DNA of 64,000 bases from Methylobacterium oryzae (GCF_021398735.1 NZ_CP090349.1:2861001-2925000); one strand, 5' to 3'. Shown: positions 33,083-44,254, numbered from the stretch's first letter. Notes: generated by a model not told the origin, from the letters alone. Numbers and translations: made by a program.

Positions 33083-35194
33083 GTGCTCTCGGCACCGGAT
33101 CCGCCTGCCCCCACGTCCCGACCCGCGCCCGAACCTGCGACCGTGCCGTTGCCCGAAACTCTCGCCCAAGGCCTGCGCGGCGCCGGCTGGCTCGCCGGCC
33201 TCCCGGCCCTCGCGCTGATCTGGGCGAGCGCGACCCTCTACGCCGCCCCGCGGATCGCCGACGGCCTCGCGGCGCAGGGCGCGGCGATCGCCGCCGGCAC
33301 GGCCACAGCCACCGGCGAGCCGTGGCTGCGCGTGGAGGCCGTCGGGCGCGACCTCGTGGCCGCCGGCGAGGCGCCGGACGTCGCCGAGCGCGCCACCGTG
33401 CTGTCCCGCCTCGCGGCCCTCGACGGCCCGCGCCGCATCGTCTCCGAACTCGGCATCGTGGAGACCGCCGCGCCCTTCCAGTGGGCGGCGATCCGCACGG
33501 GTCAGAACCGGATCGCCCTCGAAGGCAGCCGCCCGGTGGAGATCGGCCGGCGGGCCCTGGAGGCGCGGATCGCCGGCGCCCTCGATCCCGGCACCGGCCT
33601 CGACGACACCGCCCGGGCCGCCCGGGGCGCGCCGCCGGATTTCGCCGGCGCGGCCGCGTTCCTCGCGGCCCGGCTCTCCGGCCTCGCCAAGGGCGGGCGG
33701 GCGGCGCTCAGCGACACCGTGCTCAGCCTGTCGGGCGAGGCCCTCGACGTGCCGGCCTACGAGGCCCTGCGGGCCGCCCTGTCGGACCCGCCGGAGGGGT
33801 TCAGCGTCGGGCGGGTCGAGATCCTGCCCCCGAAGGTGGCCGCGTACCGGTTCGCCGTGGAGAAATCGGGCCGGGGCATCGTTCTCGACGGCTTCGCCCC
33901 CTCGGCGGCCGACCGCGAGGCCGCCCTGCGCGCCGCCACCGAGGCCGCCGCGGGCGGCACCGTGGAGGACCGGCTCCTGGCCGCCCGAGGGCTCGACCCG
34001 GCGATCGACCCGAAGAGCCTCATCGCCTTCGCGTTCAAGCTCGCCGAGCTGATCCAGTCCGGGCAGGTCGTGTTCCGGGACGGGGCGGTCTCGGTGACCG
34101 GCGACGCCATCGACGGGCAGGCGCTCCCCGACGCCGAGGCGCTGATGCGCGACGGCCGGCCCGCCGGCGTGGCGGCCGGGCGGGTGGCGCTCACGGCGCG
34201 GCCGCTCTCGCCCTACCGGGTGGCGATCCGCCGGACCGCCGACGCCGTGACCCTCACCGGCCACCTGCCGGACGCCGCGACCCGGGAGCGGGTACTGGCC
34301 GCCCTGCGCCCGCGCCTGTTCCGGGAGCCGGTCATCGACCGCACCCGCCTCGCCGACGGCGCCCCGCCGGATCTCGGGGACGCGCTGGCCGCCGCCGCCC
34401 CGCTGGTGACGAACCTCGCGGACGGGACCGTCGCGGTCTCGGACCGCGCCGTGACGCTCACCGGCGAGAGCCTCTACCGGGAGGGCGCCGCGCGCACCCC
34501 CGACCGGCTCGCCGAGGCGCTGCCCCCCGGCTGGACCGGGCAGGCCAGCGTCACGGCGCGGGACGCGGCGGAGCGGCGCGACCCCGCCACCTGCCGCGCC
34601 GACTTCACCGCCGCCCTGGCGGGGGCGGACCTGCACTTCCCCGCGGGCGGCGCCGTGCTGACGCCCGCCTTCTACCCGACCCTCGACGCGCTGGCCGCCC
34701 TGGCGAAGACCTGCCCGTCGCTGCGCGTCGCGGTCTCCGGCCCCGCCGACCCGGCGAAGCCGCCCGCGACCCCGGCCGCGACCCCGACCGCCGGACCGGC
34801 ACCGGGGGAGGGCGCGACCGCCGAGCCGACCCGGGTCGCCGACGCCGCCAAGCCGGCCACAGCCGCGCCGCCGGCCCCGGCGCCCAAGGAAGCCGTGATG
34901 CACGCGGCCAAAATCGCGGCCAAGGACGCGGCCAAGGACGCGGCCAAGGACGCGGCCAAGGACGCGACGAAGGATCGGAGCAAGGCGGGCGCGGCCAGGA
35001 AGGAGCCGGCCGCACCCGGCAAGGCGGCGGCGAAGAAGCCCGCCGAGGCCCCCGACGAGCCGCCGGTCGACCTGCCGCGCCTGCGCGCCCAGGCGGTGGT
35101 GGAGTACCTCCTCCAGGCCGGAGCCCGGCCGGAGCAGGTCACGGCCGGGCCGGACGGGCCGGCCGGCCCCGTCGTCTTCGCGCTGCTGCCGTGA
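33083..35194 (+). CDS. OmpA-family protein with BON-like repeats and an interrupted OmpA domain
   Basis: About 703 residues. An N-terminal membrane/signal segment (LAGLPALALIWASATLYAAP) is followed by four or five copies of a BON-like/OmpATb-type module (patterns WLRVEAVGRDLVAAGEAPDV, YRFAVEKSGRGIVLDGFAPS, YRVAIRRTADAVTLTGHLPD). The C-terminal OmpA domain starts (LHFPAGGAVLTPAFYPTLDA) and finishes (LRAQAVVEYLLQAGARPEQV), but between them lie about 105 Pro/Ala/Lys-rich residues including AAKD repeats, and the usual GHTD reads SGPAD. Peptidoglycan binding may therefore be lost. GTG 33083 with GGAAAG upstream is a best guess; GTG 33143 is also possible. Confidence 0.72.
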   Translation: MLSAPDPPAPTSRPAPEPATVPLPETLAQGLRGAGWLAGLPALALIWASATLYAAPRIADGLAAQGAAIAAGTATATGEPWLRVEAVGRDLVAAGEAPDVAERATVLSRLAALDGPRRIVSELGIVETAAPFQWAAIRTGQNRIALEGSRPVEIGRRALEARIAGALDPGTGLDDTARAARGAPPDFAGAAAFLAARLSGLAKGGRAALSDTVLSLSGEALDVPAYEALRAALSDPPEGFSVGRVEILPPKVAAYRFAVEKSGRGIVLDGFAPSAADREAALRAATEAAAGGTVEDRLLAARGLDPAIDPKSLIAFAFKLAELIQSGQVVFRDGAVSVTGDAIDGQALPDAEALMRDGRPAGVAAGRVALTARPLSPYRVAIRRTADAVTLTGHLPDAATRERVLAALRPRLFREPVIDRTRLADGAPPDLGDALAAAAPLVTNLADGTVAVSDRAVTLTGESLYREGAARTPDRLAEALPPGWTGQASVTARDAAERRDPATCRADFTAALAGADLHFPAGGAVLTPAFYPTLDALAALAKTCPSLRVAVSGPADPAKPPATPAATPTAGPAPGEGATAEPTRVADAAKPATAAPPAPAPKEAVMHAAKIAAKDAAKDAAKDAAKDATKDRSKAGAARKEPAAPGKAAAKKPAEAPDEPPVDLPRLRAQAVVEYLLQAGARPEQVTAGPDGPAGPVVFALLP
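34904..34975 (+). repeat. 12-bp tandem repeat encoding AAKD
   Basis: Six 12-bp units: four perfect GCGGCCAAGGAC copies (34916-34963) flanked by one degenerate copy on each side. They encode (AAKD)n in the inserted linker of the OmpA-like protein and are in frame, so expansion would lengthen the linker without frameshift. Confidence 0.8.
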
Positions 35195-35291
35195 GGGAGA
35201 TCCGCTCCGCCGCGCGCCCGCCAGCCGGGCCGCGCCCATCCGCGCGCCCGGCCGCGCGCCACCATCGCGCCCGCAGGGAGGCCGGACGGCC

Positions 35292-35561
35292 GTGACGCTG
35301 CTGCTCGCCGGATTCTGGCCCGGGCTCGCCGGGGCGGCCGCGCTCGGCCTCGTGGTCGGCGCGCTGGTCGGCTGGCCGGACCGCCTCGCCGCCTCGCTGG
35401 GGCTCTGCGTGGTCGCGGGGCTCGTGGCCGCGGCGGCGATCGCCGGGTTCGTGCCGGGCCTGCCCGGCCTGTGGCTCGACGGCGCGGCCCTGATGCTGCC
35501 GGTCTACTGCGCGGCCTGCCTGCTCGGGGCGCTGGGACGCCGCCTCGCCGGCCGGACCTGA
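35292..35561 (+). CDS. small membrane protein
   Basis: An 89-residue protein, almost entirely hydrophobic, with three predicted transmembrane helices (FWPGLAGAAALGLVVGALVG; LCVVAGLVAAAAIAGFVPGL; LMLPVYCAACLLGALG). GTG 35292 has GGAGG upstream. It follows the OmpA-like gene by 97 bases. Unknown function. Confidence 0.62.
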   Translation: MTLLLAGFWPGLAGAAALGLVVGALVGWPDRLAASLGLCVVAGLVAAAAIAGFVPGLPGLWLDGAALMLPVYCAACLLGALGRRLAGRT

Positions 35562-35645
35562 CGGCGCGGGAACCTCTCCGCCCCCCGACGGCGTTTTTCC
35601 GGCAGAAAGGGCCCCAGGGCCCGCCCCGAACCCGGAGAGGCCGCG

Positions 35646-35846
35646 ATGCCCAGGACCGTCGACCGTCCCCATCCCGCGCGACGCCGCGCCGTTCGCCTGC
35701 CGCGCCCCCGCGCCGGCGCCGCCGCCACCGGCCTGTTCCTGGCCGGACTGATCCTCTCGGCCGCGACGGTGCCGCTGGTCGAGCCCGCCGACGCCACGAC
35801 CGGTGGCGGCACCGCGCAGGCGGCGCTCGCGACGCCGGCCCGCTGA
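35646..35846 (+). CDS. small single-pass membrane protein
   Basis: A 66-residue protein: a basic N-terminus (RRRAVRLPRPRAG), one hydrophobic helix (TGLFLAGLILSAATVPLV) and a short polar tail. GGAGAGG precedes the ATG. Unknown function. Confidence 0.5.
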   Translation: MPRTVDRPHPARRRAVRLPRPRAGAAATGLFLAGLILSAATVPLVEPADATTGGGTAQAALATPAR

Positions 35847-35922
35847 GCGAGGCAACCCGCGCCCGCCCCGGAATGTTGTTCGCCCGGGCCCGTCCGGCCC
35901 GGGCCTACGGGGGGAGACGCGC

Positions 35923-36636
35923 ATGGGACTGCTCGAATCGGCGATCGGCGGCGTGCTCGGTCAGGTGTTCGGCGGGCAGAAGCAGGGGTCCGGGGGCATG
36001 TCGCCCCTGGTCAAGGCACTCCTGATGCTCCTGCTGGCCAAGGGCGCCAGCGGCGGCTTCGGCGACATCTTCGGCCGCGGGCGCCAGGGCGAGCCCGGCC
36101 CCGAGGCCGACCGCTCCGGCGGCGCCGGACCCTACGGGCGCGATCCCGGCCAGCACCCCGCCGATGCCGGCGGGCGCCGTCCTCCGGAAGAGGGCGGCGA
36201 CATCGGCGGCTGGGACCAGTACGGCGGCCGCCGCGACGGCGGCCCGGGCGGGCCGTCGGACCCGTCCCTGCCGCCCGGCGACTTCTCGGACCTCTCCGGC
36301 ATGCTCGACGGCCCCGGCGACGCCCCGCCGCCGAGCCGCGCCACCCCGGACGGGCAGGGGGATCTCGGCGGCCTCGACGGGCTGGTCGACCGGTTCCGCC
36401 AGGGCGGCCTCGGCGACGTGATGGAGTCCTGGATCGGCCACGGCACCAACCGCCCGGTGGCCCCGGACCAGCTCGCCCGGGCGCTCGGCCCCGACACGGT
36501 GGACACCCTCCAGCAGCAGACCGGGATGGACCGCGAGACGCTGCTGTCGCAGCTCGCCCAGGCCCTGCCGGAGGTGGTGCACGCGCTCACGCCTGAGGGG
36601 CGGGTGCCGGGGGAGGCGGAGCGGCGGGGATGGTAG
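35923..36636 (+). CDS. YidB/DUF937 family protein
   Basis: A 237-residue protein. The N-terminal helix (MGLLESAIGGVLGQVFGG) and a hydrophobic segment (LVKALLMLLLAKGASGG) lead into a Gly/Pro/Asp-rich linker of about 90 residues. The DUF937 core follows (LDGLVDRFRQGGLGDVMESW, then PDQLARALGPDTVDTLQQQT). The family is widespread and functionally undefined. GGGGGAGA precedes ATG 35923; the frame extends further upstream but the Arg-rich extension is not protein-like. Confidence 0.82.
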   Translation: MGLLESAIGGVLGQVFGGQKQGSGGMSPLVKALLMLLLAKGASGGFGDIFGRGRQGEPGPEADRSGGAGPYGRDPGQHPADAGGRRPPEEGGDIGGWDQYGGRRDGGPGGPSDPSLPPGDFSDLSGMLDGPGDAPPPSRATPDGQGDLGGLDGLVDRFRQGGLGDVMESWIGHGTNRPVAPDQLARALGPDTVDTLQQQTGMDRETLLSQLAQALPEVVHALTPEGRVPGEAERRGW

Positions 36637-36944
36637 CCGGGCACGGGGTCAGGGGCCGCGCGGCGCGCCCGCCGCGGATCCCGATCACGACGGCATCCTG
36701 AAGGGCCCGGGCGCCGCGCGCGCTCGAAGACGCCCGCCGTCGCGGATGCCGCGCGGGAGGTCAGGATCTCGGTGCGCGCGGGCTCTCGCCCGCAGCGCGC
36801 ACGGATCCGGACCCAGCGACGCGGGTTTCGGGAGCAGCCTCGGCGGGCACGATCGCCCGTTCGGAGGCCGCATTCCGCATGTCGGACGGAAGTCGGAGCG
36901 TCGGGACGAGGTGCGGCCGGTGTCGCGGTCGGACGGCGACGCGC
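36637..36944. other. non-coding gap
   Basis: About 310 high-GC bases between the convergent YidB-like and fabF genes. No gene, repeat-family copy or clear terminator seen. In many alphaproteobacteria mltG follows fabF; it is not here. Confidence 0.4.
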
Positions 36945-38207
<1,263 letters not shown>

Positions 38208-38389
38208 GTGCCCTGTCCCGTCTTGAGGCGCCGTCCCGCCGGCACCGCCGCGGTCGCGCATCGTCCTAACTCGCTCGGAGGCAGAATCGGTCCCCGCGGG
38301 CCCCGTCACGACTCCGAGCCTTGAAACGCATAACGGCGCGGGGGCTGTTTCGCCTCACCCGCGCCGCGTCAAACCCGGTCCCCGGCGCC

Positions 38390-38629
38390 TCAGGCGGCGG
38401 AGTTCTTCTCCAGGAACTTCACGGCGTCGCCGACCGTCTGGATGGTCTCGGCAGCGTCGTCCGGGATCTCGACGTTGAATTCCTCCTCGAAGGCCATGAC
38501 CAGCTCGACCGTGTCGAGGCTGTCGGCACCGAGGTCGTCGATGAAGTTGGCGCTCTCGACCACCTTCTCGGGCTCCACGCCCAGGTGCTCGACGACGATC
38601 TTCTTCACGCGCTCAGCGATATCGCTCAT
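38390..38629 (-). CDS. acpP: acyl carrier protein
   Basis: A 79-residue ACP, the carrier of growing acyl chains. The phosphopantetheine site is Ser37 in [12 protein letters not shown], and the usual helices are present ([17 protein letters not shown]). Strongly acidic, as expected. A 332-base gap separates it from fabG upstream, room for its own promoter, in keeping with its very high expression in bacteria. Confidence 0.97.
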   Translation of the reverse strand: MSDIAERVKKIVVEHLGVEPEKVVESANFIDDLGADSLDTVELVMAFEEEFNVEIPDDAAETIQTVGDAVKFLEKNSAA

Positions 38630-38961
38630 CGGTCTTCCGTCCTCGTCCTTCTGGTCTGTCAGTCTTCTCGGGGTGGTGCCGTGGCCGCGTCGCGCCCCTG
38701 CGGGCTTGTTGTGACGGGCCGGTGTCCGATCGCGCGTGCTTCTGAGGTGAACCGGCGCGTGAGCCGGGACGCCCCCGCCGGAGGGCCTTGGACTGAAAAC
38801 CCGCTGAACCGTCAACCCCCTGTACGGCTGCGGGGCGTGGTAGCACAGGGTTCCAGCCCTGGCGAGGGCCCGTTCAGAAAGCCTTCATGGGTGTGGCACT
38901 TGCGTGTCGGCGGGGGTGATTCGCGCGCCGTTCCCGCCGGCCGGGAACCGGTATACGCGCC
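38630..38961. other. gap between fabG and acpP with possible acpP promoter
   Basis: No gene. On the minus strand TTGACG (plus 38810-38815) lies about 180 bases before acpP and could be a -35 box, but no good -10 follows at 17 bases. The acpP ribosome site is weak to the eye. No repeat-family copy here. Confidence 0.35.
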
Positions 38962-39699
38962 TTAGTACATGGCCATCCCGCCATTCACGTGCAGCGTGTG
39001 GCCGGTGACGTAGCCCGCCTCCGCGGAGGCGAGGTAGAGGCAGGCCGCCGCGACCTCCGACCCCTCGCCGAGCCGCCCGGCGGGCACGCGGGCGAGGATG
39101 CCCTCGCGCTGCTTCTCGTTGAGGGCGTCGGTCATGGGCGAGCTGATGAAGCCCGGGGCGATGCAGTTGACGGTGATTCCCCGCGAGGCGACCTCGGCGG
39201 CGAGCGCCTTGGTCATGCCCACGAGCCCCGCCTTGGCGGCGGCGTAGTTGCCCTGGCCGGGATTGCCGGTGCTGCCGACCACCGAGCCGATGTTGACGAT
39301 CCGCCCGGAGCGGCGGCGCATCATGCCCTTCACGGCGGCCCGCGACAGGCGGAAGGCGGCCGTGAGGTTGACGGCGATCACCTGCTCCCACTCCTCGTCC
39401 TTCATCCGCATGAAGAGGTTGTCGCGGGTGATGCCGGCATTGTTCACGAGGATGTCCAGCGGGCCGATCGCGGCCTCGGCGGCCGGGACGAGGCCCTCGA
39501 CCGAGTCCTTGTCGGAGAGGTCGGCCGCGACGGGGCTCGCGCGCTCGCCGAGCTCGGCGGCGAGCGCCTCCAGGGCCGCGGGCCGCGTGCCCGAGAGCGC
39601 CACGGTGGCGCCCTGCGCGTGCAGGGCCCGGGCGATCGCCTGGCCGAGGCCGCCGGTCGCGCCGGTGACGAGGGCCTTGCGGCCGGTGAGATCGAACAT
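38962..39699 (-). CDS. fabG: 3-oxoacyl-ACP reductase
   Basis: A 245-residue SDR that reduces 3-oxoacyl-ACP with NADPH in fatty-acid synthesis. It has TGATGGLG at 13-20, the NNAG motif (VNNAGITRDNLF), Ser in NIGSVVGSTG, the active site YAAAK, and the family C-terminus TGHTLHVNGGMAMY. It lies between fabD (30 bases) and acpP in the usual fab order. Confidence 0.96.
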   Translation of the reverse strand: MFDLTGRKALVTGATGGLGQAIARALHAQGATVALSGTRPAALEALAAELGERASPVAADLSDKDSVEGLVPAAEAAIGPLDILVNNAGITRDNLFMRMKDEEWEQVIAVNLTAAFRLSRAAVKGMMRRRSGRIVNIGSVVGSTGNPGQGNYAAAKAGLVGMTKALAAEVASRGITVNCIAPGFISSPMTDALNEKQREGILARVPAGRLGEGSEVAAACLYLASAEAGYVTGHTLHVNGGMAMY

Positions 39700-39729
39700 G
39701 CGGGACTCCGTCGGATCAGAGCGCGCGGG

Positions 39730-40674
39730 TCAGAGCGCGAAGGCGGCGACGTCGGCGGGGGTGCCGATTGCGGCGGCGCTCGCCTGGGGGGCGACGCGCT
39801 TGACGAGGCCGGTCAGCACCTTCCCGGCGCCGAGCTCGTAGAACCGGTCGACGCCGGAGGCCGCCATGGCGGCGACGCTCTCGCGCCAGCGCACGGTGCC
39901 GGTGACCTGCTCGACCAGGGCCGCGCGGATCGCCTCCGGATCGGTGACCGGGGCGGCCGCGACGTTGGCGTAGAGGGTGACGCGCGGGGCCGCCAGCGCG
40001 ACGGCGGCGAGCGCCCGGGCCATGGCCTCGGCGGCCGGGGCCATCAGGCGGCAGTGGAACGGCGCCGAGACGTTGAGCATCACGGCGCGCTTGATCCCGC
40101 GGCCGGTGGCGATGCCGACGGCGCGCTCCACGGCCGCGCGGTCGCCGGAGAGCACCACCTGGCCGCCGCCGTTGTCGTTGGCGACGTCGCAGACCGCGCC
40201 GTCGCCGGCCTCGTCGGCCGCCGCCTCGGCGACGGACCGGGCGGCCTCGAGATCGGTGCCGATCAGCGCCGCCATGGCGCCGGCGCCCGGTGCGACGGCC
40301 GCCTGCATGGCCTCGCCGCGCAGGCGCAGCAGCCTGGCGGCGTCTGCGACGGTGAGGCTGCCCGCGGCCGCGAGCGCGGCGTACTCGCCGAGCGAGTGGC
40401 CGGCCACGCAGGCGACGTCGCGCCCGAGGTCGAGGCCGCGCTCGGCCTCCAGCACGCGCAGCACCGCGAGGCTCGCCGCCATCAGGGCCGGCTGGGCGTT
40501 GGTCGTGAGGGTCAGCGCCTCGACCGGCCCCTCGAACATCAGCCGCGACAGGTTCTCGCCCAGGGCGGCGTCGACCTCGTCGAGCACGGCCCGGGCCTGC
40601 GGGAAGGCCTCGGCGAGGTCCCGCGCCATGCCGACCGCCTGGCTGCCCTGGCCCGGAAAGATGAGTGCGCGCAT
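39730..40674 (-). CDS. fabD: malonyl-CoA:ACP transacylase
   Basis: A 314-residue acyltransferase that loads malonyl groups on ACP. It has the N-terminal [11 protein letters not shown], active-site Ser in GHSLGEY, and the C-terminal catalytic His block ([11 protein letters not shown]). ATG 40674 ([10 protein letters not shown]) is the family start. First gene of the fab cluster and divergent from rpoZ. Confidence 0.95.
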   Translation of the reverse strand: MRALIFPGQGSQAVGMARDLAEAFPQARAVLDEVDAALGENLSRLMFEGPVEALTLTTNAQPALMAASLAVLRVLEAERGLDLGRDVACVAGHSLGEYAALAAAGSLTVADAARLLRLRGEAMQAAVAPGAGAMAALIGTDLEAARSVAEAAADEAGDGAVCDVANDNGGGQVVLSGDRAAVERAVGIATGRGIKRAVMLNVSAPFHCRLMAPAAEAMARALAAVALAAPRVTLYANVAAAPVTDPEAIRAALVEQVTGTVRWRESVAAMAASGVDRFYELGAGKVLTGLVKRVAPQASAAAIGTPADVAAFAL

Positions 40675-40924
40675 GTTGCGTCCTGGTCGCCGGCGCCGCG
40701 CGGCGCGCGAACGCCGCCCGTGTCGGCCGAAACTCTGGAATGGCGCGCGCACTCGCACCCGCGGCGCTGGGTGTCAACAATGCGCCGCACCATGATGCCG
40801 CAGCGACGCGGTCCTCCGGCTCCTCGGCGTTCGGCCCCTCGGCGTCCGGCCCGACCGGACCGGCACGCCCGCCGGACGCGCGCCGGGTTCGCGCCGGACG
40901 CGCGCCCCGCGCAACCCGCTGTGC

Positions 40925-40953
40925 TTGTTGCACAACGGCATCCGGTGTAGAGT
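40925..40953 (+). promoter_or_regulatory. candidate sigma70 promoter for rpoZ-rel
   Basis: TTGTTG, a 17-base spacer and TAGAGT lie 51 bases before the rpoZ ATG, in the divergent gap with fabD. Each hexamer matches the consensus at four of six positions. The rest of this 329-base gap shows no gene. Confidence 0.5.
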
Positions 40954-41003
40954 GGCGCCATACCCGACATCACCCGTCGCTCAAGCCCAAGGAGCCGCCC
41001 CGC

Positions 41004-41414
41004 ATGGCGCGCGTCACCGTCGAAGACTGCATCGAGAAGGTCGAGAACCGCTTCGAGCTGGTGCTGCTGGCGAGCCACCGGGCCCGCCTCCTGGCCGCCG
41101 GCGCCCCGCTGACCATCGACCGCGACCGCGACAAGAACCCGGTCGTGGCCCTGCGCGAGATCGGCGACGAGACCATCACGGCCGACGACCTCAAGGAGCA
41201 GCTGATCCACTCGATGCAGAAGTACGTCGAGGTGGACGAGCCCGAGGCCGAGACCGTGCCGCTGCTGTCGAGCTCGCCGGCCGCCGCCGCGGTGGCGCCG
41301 CAATCCTCCAGCGACGACGCGGCGGTCCAGTTCGACCGCATGAGCGAGGAGGACCTGCTGCGCGGCCTCGAGAACCTCGCCCCGCCGGTCGAGACCGACG
41401 ACGAGGGCGAGTGA
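41004..41414 (+). CDS. rpoZ: RNA polymerase omega subunit
   Basis: A 136-residue omega subunit, which helps assemble and hold the beta' subunit. The core ([49 protein letters not shown]) is standard; an acidic C-terminal tail is typical of alphaproteobacteria. rel follows closely, the common rpoZ-spoT arrangement. AAGGAG lies before the ATG. Confidence 0.95.
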   Translation: MARVTVEDCIEKVENRFELVLLASHRARLLAAGAPLTIDRDRDKNPVVALREIGDETITADDLKEQLIHSMQKYVEVDEPEAETVPLLSSSPAAAAVAPQSSSDDAAVQFDRMSEEDLLRGLENLAPPVETDDEGE

Positions 41415-41619
41415 GCCTGGACACGTGGGCCTGGATGGGCGCGACCTGACAGAGACCGGACCCGGCGGAGACGCCGGGTTCTCTCGTTCCGTGGCCGGCC
41501 CGCCGGCATCCGGCGCGGCCCCGCCGCCGGGGGCTGGCGCCGTCCCGGCGGTTGCGGAACAATCGCGCGTGATCCAGACCCCGCGCACGACCCCGGACGC
41601 GCCGGCCCCGTCCCGGCGG

Positions 41620-43893
41620 ATGATGCGCCAGTACGAGCTCGTCGAGCGGGTCAAGCGCTACAACCCGGCCGCCGACGAGGCGCTGCTCAACCGCGCCTAC
41701 GTGTACGCCATGCAGGCGCACGGCACGCAGAAGCGCGCCTCGGGCGATCCGTTCTTCGCCCACCCCCTCGAGGTGGCGGCGATCCTCACGGACCTTCACC
41801 TCGACGACGCCACCATCGTGGCCGCGGTGCTGCACGACACCGTCGAGGACACCGAGGCGACGCTCGAGGAGATCCGCCGGCTGTTCGGGCCGGAGATCGG
41901 CGCCTTGGTCGACGGCCTGACCAAGCTCAAGCGCCTCGACCTCGTCTCCAAGCAGGCCGCGCAGGGCGAGAACTTCCGCAAGCTGCTGCTCGCGGTCGCG
42001 GCGGATGTCCGGGTGCTGCTGGTCAAGCTCGCCGACCGCCTGCACAACATGCGCACCCTCCAGCACATGCGGGAGGACAAGCGCCACCGCATCGCGCAGG
42101 AGACCCTGGACATCTACGCGCCGCTCGCCGGCCGCATGGGCATGCAGGAGCTGCGCGAGGAGCTGGAGGACCTGGCCTTCCGCAACCTGGAGCCGGAGGT
42201 CTACGCCACCATCACCCAGCGCCTGACGCGGCTCTCCGCCAAGTCCGAGAGCGTCGTCGAGACCATCGCGCAGGTGCTGACCGAGAAGCTCGGCGCGCAG
42301 GGGATCACCGCCGAGGTCAGCGGCCGGCAGAAGCGCCCGTTCTCGATCTGGTCGAAGATGGAGCGCAAGTCCGTCGCCTTCGAACAGCTCTCCGACATCT
42401 TCGGCTTCCGCGTGGTCGTCGACACCGTGCAGGATTGCTACGCGGCGCTCGGCATCGTCCACACCAGCTGGCCGATGGTTCCGGGCCGGTACAAGGACTA
42501 CGTCTCGACCCCGAAGCAGAACGATTACCGCTCGATCCACACCACGGTGATCGGGCCGAAGAGCCAGCGCGTCGAGTTGCAGATCCGCACCCGCGCCATG
42601 GACGACATCGCCGAGTACGGCATCGCCGCGCATGCCCACTACAAGGAGATCGGCACCGAGCTGGTGAAGGACCCGGCCCGCGCCGAGGGCAGCGTGCATC
42701 CGCGGCTCGCCGCGGAGAGCGGCGCCTACCAGTGGCTGCGCCGGACCATCGAGCTCCTCGCCGAGGGCGACAGCCCCGAGGAGTTCCTGGAGCACACCAA
42801 GCTGGAGCTGTTCCAGGACCAGGTGTTCTGCTTCACCCCGAAGGGCCGGCTGATCGCCCTTCCGCGCGGCGCGACGCCGATCGACTTCGCCTACGCGGTC
42901 CACACCGACGTCGGCAACACCGCGGTGGGCGCCAAGATCAACGGCCGGATGGCGCCGCTGCTGCACGAACTCGCCAACGGCGACGAGGTCGAGATCAGCC
43001 GCTCCGACGGGGCCTCGCCCCCGGCGGCCTGGGAATCCCTCGTGGTGACCGGCAAGGCCCGCGCGGCGATCCGGCGGGCGACCCGCACCGCCGTGCGGCG
43101 GCAATATGCCGGCCTCGGACGGCAGATCCTGGACCGGGCCTTCGAGCGCGCCGCCAAGACCTTCTCGGAGGACAAGCTCCGGGGCGCCCTGCCGCGGCTC
43201 GCCCGCGCGACGACCGAGGACGTGTTCGCCGCCGTGGGGCGGGGCGAGATGTTCTCGGGCGACGTCGTCCGCGCCGTCTATCCCGACCACCGCGACGAGC
43301 GCCGGCCCTCCGCCGCGCAGGGCGCCGCCAGCGGCGCCGGCCGGCTCGTGCGCTCCTCCGACCAGACCATGCGGCTGACCTTCCCGGGCGCCGAGGGCGG
43401 CAAGGAAGGCGGCAAGGAGGGGGAGGGCGCGGATCGCAGCGACGCCATCCCGATCCGCGGCCTCGCGGGCGACCTGCCGGTGACCTTCGCGCCGAACGGC
43501 GGCGCGGTCCCGGGCGACCGGATCGTCGGCATCCTGACCCCCGGCGTCGGCGTGACGGTCTACCCGATCCAGTCGGCGGCACTCGCGGCCTTCGACAACG
43601 AGCCGGAGCGCTGGCTCGACGTCCGCTGGGACACGGAGGCGCTCGGCGGCGAGCGATTCCCCGCCCGGTTGGCGCTCAAGTCGATCAACGAGCCCGGGGT
43701 GTTCGCCCAGATCGCCCAGGTGATCGCCGACCACGACGGCAACATCGACAACATCTCGATGAAGCGGCGAACCCAGGACTTCACCGACATCACCATCGAC
43801 CTGTCGGTCTGGGATCTCCAGCATCTCAACGCGATCATCGCCGAACTGCGCGGCAAGCGCCCGGTCAACAGCGTCGAGCGCGTGAACGGCTGA
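41620..43893 (+). CDS. rel: bifunctional (p)ppGpp synthetase/hydrolase (RelA/SpoT homologue)
   Basis: A 757-residue stringent-response enzyme. In order: HD hydrolase (FFAHPLEVAAIL, VAAVLHDTVEDT), synthetase (GRYKDYVSTPKQNDYRSIHT), TGS (VFCFTPKGRLIALPRGATPI), a conserved helical part, and a C-terminal ACT domain (VFAQIAQVIADHDGNIDNIS). Both catalytic domains look intact, as expected for a single alphaproteobacterial Rsh. A Lys/Gly/Glu-rich spacer (GAEGGKEGGKEGEGADRSD) sits before the ACT-side domain. ATG 41620 (MMRQYELVERV) is the usual start; the frame is open back to 41425. Confidence 0.94.
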   Translation: MMRQYELVERVKRYNPAADEALLNRAYVYAMQAHGTQKRASGDPFFAHPLEVAAILTDLHLDDATIVAAVLHDTVEDTEATLEEIRRLFGPEIGALVDGLTKLKRLDLVSKQAAQGENFRKLLLAVAADVRVLLVKLADRLHNMRTLQHMREDKRHRIAQETLDIYAPLAGRMGMQELREELEDLAFRNLEPEVYATITQRLTRLSAKSESVVETIAQVLTEKLGAQGITAEVSGRQKRPFSIWSKMERKSVAFEQLSDIFGFRVVVDTVQDCYAALGIVHTSWPMVPGRYKDYVSTPKQNDYRSIHTTVIGPKSQRVELQIRTRAMDDIAEYGIAAHAHYKEIGTELVKDPARAEGSVHPRLAAESGAYQWLRRTIELLAEGDSPEEFLEHTKLELFQDQVFCFTPKGRLIALPRGATPIDFAYAVHTDVGNTAVGAKINGRMAPLLHELANGDEVEISRSDGASPPAAWESLVVTGKARAAIRRATRTAVRRQYAGLGRQILDRAFERAAKTFSEDKLRGALPRLARATTEDVFAAVGRGEMFSGDVVRAVYPDHRDERRPSAAQGAASGAGRLVRSSDQTMRLTFPGAEGGKEGGKEGEGADRSDAIPIRGLAGDLPVTFAPNGGAVPGDRIVGILTPGVGVTVYPIQSAALAAFDNEPERWLDVRWDTEALGGERFPARLALKSINEPGVFAQIAQVIADHDGNIDNISMKRRTQDFTDITIDLSVWDLQHLNAIIAELRGKRPVNSVERVNG

Positions 43894-44254
43894 GGTCGAG
43901 GGGCGGGGCGCGCGGCGCATCTGAGGTTTACAGGATCAACTTACGTAAACCACCATTTTCACGACGAAGCCCTGTCGTGGTCAATTAATCCGCCCCGAGA
44001 GTTCAGTTTTTCACGACCGCACAATCCCGTGCTCTGCTTGACACGGACCCGTTTGAAACGAATGGTCCGGCGGACGGGGCGTCGGTGGCGCGGGTCATCG
44101 ACCGCGCCGGTCCACCCCGGTTTGCAGAGCGCGGCGGCCGCGATCGCGGCGCACCGTCCCGGCCACGCGCCCCGGCCTTTCGCCTCGGGCGAACCCTGAC
44201 CGATTGTTCAGACGATTTCCTGTCACCCACGATTTTTCGGGACCTGACCTGTTC
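43894..44254. other. gap between rel and the NYN gene
   Basis: No gene. After rel, GGTTTAC (43925-43931) and GTAAACC (43945-43951) form a 7-bp stem with a 13-base loop, AT-rich for this genome; it may be a weak terminator or an operator. A candidate promoter follows at 44038 and is listed separately. Confidence 0.4.
44038..44066 (+). promoter_or_regulatory. candidate promoter for the NYN gene
   Basis: A perfect -35 TTGACA (44038-44043, within CTTGACAC) is followed at 17 bases by AATGGT, a weak -10. It would give a leader of about 185 bases before the NYN gene. Confidence 0.4.

Noticed and set aside
34904..34975. CRISPR-like repeats
   Set aside because: The 12-bp units are directly adjacent without spacers and in frame within a coding gene, so they are a protein-coding tandem repeat.
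41191..43920. 909-codon open frame on the minus strand
   Set aside because: Antisense to rel (and the end of rpoZ), whose domains are unmistakable; the reverse frame has no motif.
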